Source: CAVTJL01 sp963752325 (lineage in GTDB: Bacteria > Pseudomonadota > Alphaproteobacteria > Geminicoccales > Geminicoccaceae). From it: a stretch of 64,000 bases of DNA. The stretch is from NCBI GenBank assembly GCA_963752325.1, contig CAVVXU010000010.1, positions 310,001 to 374,000 of the forward strand, written 5' to 3'. A model generated the notes under the pieces. That model searched no databases. It was not told the DNA's origin and worked only from the letters and a program-made list of their open reading frames with translations. How positions within the stretch are numbered: the first letter of the stretch is position 1; each line of letters opens with the position of its first letter. This document shows, in pieces, positions 57,444 through 64,000 of the stretch. Made by a program: the position numbers and the translations under genes.

Positions 57444-57514
57444 ATCCAGGCGCGCGCTGGGGCCAGACGGCCGGACCAGCCACCTACTCGGATCAGGATG
57501 AGGAGATCGTCTCG

Positions 57515-58115
57515 ATGAGGCTCACGCGCAGAAGCTTCGCCGCCGCGATCGGCGCAGTTCCTACGGCCGCTCTCCTGGTCGGCCGGGCCGCTGCGGCCGA
57601 GGTCCACGAGGTGACCCTGGGCGACGCCAAGGCGCCCGTCACGATCATCGAGTATTTCTCGCTGACGTGCCCGCACTGCGCGCACTTTGCGACCAACACC
57701 CTGCCCGATCTCAAGAAGCAGTACATCGACACCGGCAAGGTGAAGCTGGTGCTGCGCGACTTCCCGCTCGATCAGATCGCCCTCAAGGCGGCGGTGATCG
57801 CGCACTGCGCCGGCGACGACCACTATCCCGCCTTCGTCGAGGAGATGTTCAAGACGCAAGGCAACTGGGAGCAGGCCAGCGACCCGGTAGCCTCGCTCAA
57901 GGAGCTGGGGCGGCTGGGCGGGCTGACCGACGCAGCAGGTCGACGCCTGCCTCGCGGACAAGTCGATGGAGGACGCGGTCCTGCAGTCGCGCCTCGACGC
58001 CCAGAACACCTACCAGGTCGAATCCACGCCCACCTTCATCGTGAACGGCAAGAAGTATCCGGGCGATCGCGACATCCAGGAATTCGCCACGATCATCGAT
58101 CCGCTCCTCAAATAG
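57515..58115 (+). CDS. DsbA-family thiol-disulfide oxidoreductase, frameshifted
   Basis: About 200 residues. A Tat-like signal (RLTRRSFAAAIGAVPTAALL, cleaved near AAA-EV) leads to a thioredoxin fold with CPHC at about residue 53 and the cis-Pro in VESTPTFIVNGKKYPG. It oxidises or isomerises disulfides in the periplasm. One extra base near 57938 separates LGGLTDA from QVDACLADKSMEDAVLQS. The order dciA, dsbA, smc is a typical alpha-proteobacterial arrangement. Confidence 0.92.
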
Positions 58116-58184
58116 GGCCGCCCTCGAAGCCGGGTTCCGCCGCGGCAGGACGGGTGCTATGGTCGGCTCCCGGATCAACATGTT

Positions 58185-61100
58185 GTGGCTCGGCGATTGC
58201 AGTTCACAAGACTTCGTGTCAGTGGCTTCAAGTCCTTCTCGGACCCTGCCGACCTGCTGATCGAGGAGGGGCTGACGGGAATCGTCGGCCCGAACGGCTG
58301 CGGCAAGTCCAACATCGTCGAGGCCCTGCGCTGGGTCATGGGCGAGAGCTCGGCCCGCGGATTGCGCGGGACCGAGATGGACGACGTCATCTTCGCGGGC
58401 TCGGCCTTCCGCGCTCCCTTCGACCTGGCCGAGGTCGTGCTGAAGCTCACCGGGCCCGTTCCCGGCCTCTCCGGCCTCGGCGACGAGGAGGAGATCGAGA
58501 TCGGCCGGCGGATCGGTCGCGGCGCCGGGTCCGCCTACCGCATCAACGGCCGCGAGGCCCGCGCCCGCGACATCCAGATCCTCTTCGCCGACGCCGCCGC
58601 AGGCAGCCGCAGCGCCGCCGTCGTGAGCCAGGGGCAGATCGGCTTCATCGTGGACGCGCGCCCCGAGGACCGCCGGCGCCTGCTCGAGGAGGCGGCCGGC
58701 ATCGGCGGCCTGCACGGGCGGCGTCGCGAGGCCGAGATCAAGCTCGAGCACACCGAGGCCAATCTCACCCGCGTGGTCGACCTGCTGGCCCGCCAGGACG
58801 AGCAGGTCGCGAGCCTCAGGAAGCAGGCGCGCGAGGCGGAGCGCTACAAGCGGGTCTCCGGCGACCTGCGCGCGACCGAGGCCCTGCTCCTCAAGCGGCG
58901 GCACGATCTGGCGCTCGCGGCGGCCGCAGCCGCGGCCCGGAGCGTGGCGGCAGCGGAACGCGAATCGGGCGCTGCGACGACGCGGCTGGCGGAGGCGCGG
59001 GACGCCCGCCAGAAGCTGGCCCAGGACGTCGAGCGGGCGCGGGCGGAGCAGGCGGCGGTGACCACCGAGGTCGCCCGCCTCGAGGAGCGCGCGGCCGCCG
59101 AGACGGAGGTGGCGAAGCGCCGCCTGGCCGAGCGCGACGCCATCCAGCACCGGTCCGCCGAGGCGTCCGACGAGATCGCACGGGAGACTCGGCGCGCGGC
59201 CGATCTCGAGGCCCGGCGGGACAGCTCGACCAAGGAGAGCGAGGCGCTCACCGTCGAGCGCGTGCGGCTGGCCTCGGCTCTCGAGGCCGCAGCTGGGGCC
59301 GAGGCCCGGGCGACGGCGGCGCTCGAGGGGCTCGAGCGGGCTCTGGCGGAGCATGGCCGGGCCGAGGCCGAGGTGGCGGCATGCGCCGCCGCGGCCAGGG
59401 CCCAGCTCGAGCAGCTGGTGCAGCGGCGCGACGCGGCTCAGCGGGGCCTTGCCGAGACTGCCGGGGCGATCTGCGAGCCCGGGCAAGCCGCCGCGATCGA
59501 GGAGCACGAGCGGTGCCGGGAGGCGCTGCGCGATCTCGAGGAGCGGCGTGCGGCACTGGAAGGGGAGATCGCGACGCTGCGCGACGGCGTCGAGGCGCGG
59601 CGCGGCAGGCTCGCCGAGCGCGAGACCACGCGCCAGGAGGCGGCGGAGCGCCTCCGCCGCGAGGAGACGCACCTCAAGGAGCGCCAGGCGCGCGAGCGCG
59701 AGCTCGCCGGACGCCGCGACCTCGTGGGGCGCGGCCTCGAGCGGGTGGCCTCCCGCGAGCGGGCCCTGGCGCAGATGGCGCAGGAGCTGGCATCGCGGCA
59801 GGCGTCGCTCGATCTTGCCTCCCGGACGGCCTGCCTCGAGCGGGCCCGCGTCGCCAGCGCCTCCTCGGCACGGGCGGCCGAGGAGGCGGAGCGTCTCAAG
59901 GCCGATGCGGAGGGGCGGGCCGCCGAGGCGGCGGATCGTGAGCGTGGCGCCCGCAACGAGCTCGAGCGGCTGGGCGCGGAGCGTGCGGCGCTGGCGGCAC
60001 TGGCGCCTCGTCTGGAGGGGGAGCCTCTGGCCGACCGGCTGAGGATCGCCGAGACGCATGCAGCAGCGCTGGCCGCCGCGCTGGGCGACGACCTGCTCGT
60101 CAGCTGCACGGGCGACGGGCCCGCGCGGTGGCTCGACACCGAAGAGACCGGCGCCGGCGACCCTCCCCTGCCGGACGGCGTCGCGACGCTCGCCGATCAT
60201 ATGACCGGCCCCTCCCTGATCATGCGGCGGCTGCGCCAGATCGGCCTCGTCGAGGCTGCCGACGGCCCGCGGCTGCAGCGCGCGCTGCGCCCGGGCCAGC
60301 GTCTCGTGACGCTGGGCGGCGAGCTGTGGCGCTGGGACGGGCTCGTCCGGCACGAGGCCGCCGACGCCGCGGTCCGGCTGCAGCAGCGTCAGCGCCTGGT
60401 CGAGCTGCAACGGCTGGAGGCGGAGGCCGAGGCGGCCGCAGCCGGCCTCGCCCGGGACCGGGAGGAGGCGGACCTCCTGCGGGCGCGCTCCGCCGCCGAG
60501 GCGGCCGAGGCGGCCGAGGCGGCGCGACGCGCGCAGGGCGCCCTGACCGAGGCGCAGCATGCGCTGGAGCGGGCCGAGAGCGAGGCCGCGACGCTCGGAG
60601 AGCAGGGCCTGCGGCTGGAGACGGAAGGCACGGCGCTGGCGCAGGAGCGAGGCGAGCTCGAGAGCGAGCTGCAGGCGCTCGACGGGCAGATCGCCGCGCT
60701 TGCGGATGCCGATCGGCTGCGGGCCGATATGGCGGCGGCGCGACAGGCTCTCGAGGTGGCCGAGCGCGAGGCCGCGGGAGGTGGCCCGCGACCTGGACGA
60801 GACGGCCGCGCTGGCGCGCACCAGGGACAGCGAGCTTGCCGACGTGGCCAGGGCCGTCGAGAGGACGAGACGGCAGGTCGAGGCCGGTCGCGAGGCGATC
60901 GAGGCGGCGGCGCACGAGGCGACGCGGCGCGAGGCGGCGCTGGCGGCAGCCCGAGCCCGGCACGAGGCGGAGCTCGAGGAGATCGGGCCGGCCCTGAGCG
61001 CCGCGGAGACCTCCTGCGCCGAGCTGGAGGCCGGGCGCGGCGCCGCCAAGGGGCGCAGGGAGGAGAGTGCTGGACGGGTCGAGGCGGCCCGCAGCGCGCG

Positions 61101-62265
61101 ACAGGAGGCCCAGGAGCGGCGGATCGGGCTCGAGTCCGAGAAGGTGCGCACCGAGGAGCGGCTGGCGGCGGCGTCGCGCTCGGGTGCAGCACTGGCCGAG
61201 CAGATCGAGGAGACGGCCGCCCGGGTCGAGGAGGCACGGGCACGCGCCGCCGAGCTCGCAGCGCAGCTGCAACGCCTGCCGGTCGAGACCGACGGCGCCG
61301 AGCGCGAGGCCCTGGAGCGCGAGCTCGCGGCCTCGGGATCACGCCGGCAGACGGTCGAGGCAAGGCTTCGATCGCTGCAGACGGCCCTGGCCGAGGCGGA
61401 GCGCGCGGCCGCCGACGCCGAGGAGCGGTCGATCGCGGGACGCGAGGCGCTGGCCCTGGCGCAGGCCGAGGCGGCGCGCGCTGAGGCCGGCCGGGTGGCC
61501 GCCATCGAGGCCGTGGCGGAGCGGCTGGGCCGGCCCGTCGAGGCGGCCCTGGCGGGCATCGAGGCGGAGGCCACGGAGGAGCTGGATCCCGCGGCGCTGG
61601 AGGCCCGGCTCGACAAGCTGAGGCTCGCGCGCGAGCGGCTCGGCGCCGTCAATCTCAGAGCCGCGCAGGAGGTTGCGGAGACCGAGCAGGCGATCGCCGA
61701 GGCCCGGGCCGAGGAAGGCGAGCTGCGCCAGGCGATCGAGCGCCTCAAGCGGGGGATCGCGACCTTGAACGGCGAGGCGCGCGAGCGGCTGAGGCGTGCC
61801 TTCGACACGGTCGAGCTGCACTTTCGCCGGCTGTTCGTCGAGCTTTTCGGCGGCGGGCGCGCCCATCTGCGGCTCACCAACCTCGAGGACCCGCTGGGCG
61901 CCGGGCTCGAGCTCGAGGCCATGCCGCCCGGCAAGCGGCTGACCCATGTCTCGCTCCTCTCGGGCGGCGAGAAGAGCCTCACCGCGCTGGCCCTGGTCTT
62001 CGCCTTCTTCCTCGCCAAGCCGGCGCCGCTCTGCGTCCTCGACGAGGTCGACGCGCCGCTCGACGACGCCAATGTGGATCGGTTCGTGAGCCTGATGTCG
62101 ACGATCGCCCGCGATACCGGCACACGGTTCCTCGTCGTCACCCATCACCCGCTGACGATGGCGCGGATGGACCGCCTCTATGGCGTCACGATGGTCGAGC
62201 GGGGGGTGTCGCGGCTGGTGTCGGTGGCGCTCGGCGAGGCCGTCGAGATGCGTGCTACGGCATAG
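58185..62265 (+). CDS. smc: Chromosome segregation ATPase SMC, frameshifted once
   Basis: About 1360 residues, longer than the usual 1150-1200. Walker A is VGPNGCGKSNIVEALRW at residue 33. Two long Ala/Glu/Arg-rich coiled coils flank a hinge around residues 600-720 (LLVSCTGDGPARWLDTEE, LRQIGLVEAADGPRLQRAL). The signature is LLSGGEKSLTALAL and Walker B CVLDEVDAPLDDANVDRF. It organises chromosomes with ScpAB. One extra base near 60778 breaks the second coil. GTG 58185 starts VARRLQFTRLRVSGFKSF. The minus strand over this gene is open for more than 4 kb, an effect of its base composition. Confidence 0.95.
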
Positions 62266-62286
62266 TGCCGCAAGGCCGGGGCCGGC

Positions 62287-62315
62287 TTGACAGTCTGTAA
62301 TGTGGTTCTTAGGTT
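62287..62315 (+). promoter_or_regulatory. Probable sigma-70 promoter of the F0 ATP synthase operon
   Basis: TTGACA at 62287-62292, a 17-bp spacer and TAGGTT at 62310-62315, in an AT-richer gap between the SMC stop and the atpI gene. The -35 is a perfect consensus and the -10 is weak. Confidence 0.5.
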
Positions 62316-62379
62316 GCGCCCGCCTTGATCGAGGCGAGGCCGGACGGTTCCAGCGCGCCGATCGACGGGTCTAGAACGG

Positions 62380-62695
62380 ATGACACGGGACGCCAGACGA
62401 GGATCGTTTCGACAAGTTTGACGCCCGCCTCGAGCGGCTTCGCGGCGAGGTAAGCTCGTCCGGAAAGAGGGGGAAAGCCGGCGCACGGCGACGATCGAAG
62501 CTCGGCGAGGGTGCTCAGGCCGGGATCGAGATCGCGGTTGGTGTGATCGGCGGCGCGCTCATCGGCCATGGGCTCGATGTGTGGTTGGGAACGCGCTGGG
62601 TGTTTCTTGTTGTCTTGTTCTTGCTCGGCGCGACAGCGGGCATGCTGAATGCGTACCGTCTGTTGCGTCGTTTTTCTGCCGAGGATCCGGATTAG
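62380..62695 (+). CDS. atpI: ATP synthase accessory protein AtpI/AtpZ type, frameshifted near start
   Basis: About 105 residues. It has a charged N-terminus (RFDKFDARLERLRGEV), then two membrane helices: AGIEIAVGVIGGALIGHGLD and WVFLVVLFLLGATAGMLNAY, ending in RRFSAEDPD. The pattern GIE..VG...G...G..LD is typical of AtpI/AtpZ, thought to help c-ring assembly or ion uptake. ATG 62380 joins the main frame if one base near 62400 is removed. It is the first gene of the F0 operon. Confidence 0.8.
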
Positions 62696-62783
62696 CCGGA
62701 CGGCAGTGGTGGAATGGACGGCCCGCTGCCAGGGCAGCGGCTGCGCCTTGGAACTAGGACAGGACGCGGAGGCGGACGGAGCC

Positions 62784-63509
62784 GTGGAGAGCCCTCTTCT
62801 TCAGTTCAAGATCCATCCGTTCCTGCAGATTATCGTGGGCGGGCTGGACCTCTCGATCACGAATTCCACCGTCTGGATGGCGATCGTGGTCCTCGCCGTC
62901 TACGGGCTCGTCATGGCGGGCACCCGCTCCCATGCGATGGTCCCGGGGCGCCTGCAGGCCCTCGTGGAGACGGTCTACGAGTTCGTCGCCGAGATGGTGA
63001 ACGGCAATATCGGCAAGCAGGGCCTGCGCTTCTTCCCCGCGATCTTCACCCTCTTCATGTTCGTGCTTCTGGCCAACGTGCTGGCGCTGCTTCCGGGCGG
63101 CTTCTCGGTCACGGCCCAGATCATCGTGAACTTCTTCATGGCCATGTGCGTGGTGGTGGGTGCCACCATCCTGGGCTTTTGGATCCATGGGCCGGCCTTC
63201 CTCAAGTTCTTCGTGCCGGCCGGCGCTCCGGTGGCGCTGATGCCGCTCCTCGTGCCGATCGAGCTCATCTCCTACGCCTTCCGACCGATCAGCCTCTCGG
63301 TCCGGCTCTTCGCCAACATGATGGCCGGCCACGCGATGCTGCATGTGTTCGCCGCGTTCGTCGTGATGCTGGGCGTTGTCTTCGGCATCGCCCCTCTCGC
63401 GCTCACCGTCGCCCTCTACGCGCTCGAGATCCTCGTGGCGCTGCTTCAGGCGTATGTGTTCGCCATCCTCAGCTGCATCTATCTCAACGACGCCATTCAC
63501 ATGCATTGA
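62784..63509 (+). CDS. atpB: F0F1 ATP synthase subunit a
   Basis: A 241-residue membrane protein. FRPISLSVRLFANMMAGH contains the essential Arg facing the c-ring. FAPAIFTLFMF-like RFFPAIFTLFMFVLLANVLA and ALLQAYVFAILSCIYLNDAI are further landmarks. GTG 62784 (VESPLLQFKIHPF) has GGAG close upstream; a longer frame exists upstream but has no family similarity. Confidence 0.95.
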   Translation: MESPLLQFKIHPFLQIIVGGLDLSITNSTVWMAIVVLAVYGLVMAGTRSHAMVPGRLQALVETVYEFVAEMVNGNIGKQGLRFFPAIFTLFMFVLLANVLALLPGGFSVTAQIIVNFFMAMCVVVGATILGFWIHGPAFLKFFVPAGAPVALMPLLVPIELISYAFRPISLSVRLFANMMAGHAMLHVFAAFVVMLGVVFGIAPLALTVALYALEILVALLQAYVFAILSCIYLNDAIHMH

Positions 63510-63568
63510 CCCGTTCCGGGACGCCCCAGGGCGTCCCCCTCTCCTGCAACTCAATGGAGTGAGCTTCG

Positions 63569-63793
63569 ATGGATCTCGAGTCAGCTAAGATGATCGGCGC
63601 CGGTCTCGCGACCATCGCGCTGGCGGGCGTGGGTGCCGGCATCGGCCAGGTCTTTGCGAGCTTCATCACGACCGTGGGCCGTAACCCATCGATCCAGGGG
63701 CGCGTCTTCCCCTTCACGATGCTCGGCTTCGCGCTCGTTGAGGCGGTGGCGCTCTACGCTCTGCTGATCGCCTTCCTCATCCTCTTCCTCTGA
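63569..63793 (+). CDS. atpE: F0F1 ATP synthase subunit c
   Basis: A 74-residue hairpin of two helices: MIGAGLATIALAGVGAGIGQ and FALVEAVALYALLIAFLILF, with the proton-carrying Glu in LVEAV and the loop GRNPS. No sodium-type ligand pattern is evident, so proton coupling is likely. It follows atpB by 59 bp. Confidence 0.97.
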   Translation: MDLESAKMIGAGLATIALAGVGAGIGQVFASFITTVGRNPSIQGRVFPFTMLGFALVEAVALYALLIAFLILFL

Positions 63794-63864
63794 GCAGCCG
63801 TGGTGGGGCGCCGGTCGGCGCTCGCCCGGACCTGACAGCGATGCGTGGAGAAGGAGCCCCGGTC

Positions 63865-64000
63865 ATGCGACGGCTCGCCTTGGGATCACCCCCCGGCTGG
63901 CGTGCGCTGGTGCCGTCCGCTGCGCTTGCCGCCGTCTTTGCTCTCGCGCTGGCGGGCCCAGCCCTGGCAGCGGAGGAGGAGAGCGGCGGCGGCCTGCCGC
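63865..64000 (+). CDS. F0F1 ATP synthase subunit b' (5' part, runs off window)
   Basis: 45 codons visible: a signal-like or membrane N-terminus, LVPSAALAAVFALALAGPAL, followed by acidic EEESGGGLP. Position right after atpE fits the b'/b genes of alpha-proteobacterial F0 operons, and an extended N-terminal leader is common in b'. GGAGAAGGAG precedes ATG 63865; an in-frame ATG at 63841 is less well placed. Confidence 0.75.
   Translation, partial: MRRLALGSPPGWRALVPSAALAAVFALALAGPALAAEEESGGGLP

Noticed and set aside
57897..62141. A 1.4-thousand-codon open frame on the minus strand across smc and dsbA
   Set aside because: It is Ser/Arg/Ala-rich with no domain similarity and is fully explained as the antisense shadow of GC-rich coiled-coil coding sequence.

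Overview
The window is high-GC DNA that reads as the chromosome of an alphaproteobacterium, probably of the Rhodospirillales/Geminicoccales type. The evidence is the gene order mutY-dciA-dsbA-smc, an F0-only ATP synthase operon (atpI-atpB-atpE-B'), the large NAD-dependent glutamate dehydrogenase, and DUF1178, zf-CHCC and RsmI-YraN neighbours. Genes are densely packed with many stop/start overlaps. No rRNA, CRISPR array or intact transposase is visible.

Layout. 1-4324: large NAD-glutamate dehydrogenase, running off the left edge. 4517-15484: an unusual locus with an M24 peptidase, two DUF4392 (glutamate-cyclase-like) genes, a divergent LysR regulator, a complete Tat-exported oligopeptide ABC importer and a third DUF4392 gene. 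15602-19256: a 3.6-kb island with lower GC than its surroundings by eye, bounded by a 48-bp repeat of the 3' end of tRNA-Arg(CCG). It carries a membrane HEPN-like protein, a phage-type small protein, a 2TM-GAF-like protein and a deoxynucleoside-kinase-like NTPase, but no integrase. 19335-23240: ABC-2 ATPase, zf-CHCC protein, ROK kinase, DUF3108, a winged-helix regulator and a glycine-zipper lipoprotein. 23522-30252: DUF3141 (PhaC-like), two tandem small paralogues, MaoC-phosphotransacylase fusion, acetate kinase and FabI. 30287-33481: DUF1254 plus a fossil copy, DUF1178, glutaredoxin and ComF. 33608-40175: a second peptide ABC system headed by a MocR regulator and a VOC protein, interrupted by an opposing LpxL-like acyltransferase. 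40344-45736: pyruvate kinase, a UbiH-type hydroxylase, a perfect sigma-54 promoter followed by a short terminated transcript, and a CoxL-like molybdenum hydroxylase. 45760-48387: a NitT/TauT-type ABC importer. 48603-53091: thioesterase, hydrolase and two c-di-GMP proteins with degenerate signature motifs. 53233-64000: LpoA-like lipoprotein, RsmI, YraN, MutY, DciA, DsbA, SMC and the start of the F0 operon.

Many genes carry single-base frameshifts with no in-frame nonsense codons. In most cases removing one base restores the frame. I read these as insertion-biased sequencing errors rather than gene decay, and list such genes as CDS with the shift positions noted.

The most interesting items are the DUF4392/peptide-transporter locus, the sigma-54 promoter with a terminator about 135 nt downstream, and the tRNA-Arg cargo island.
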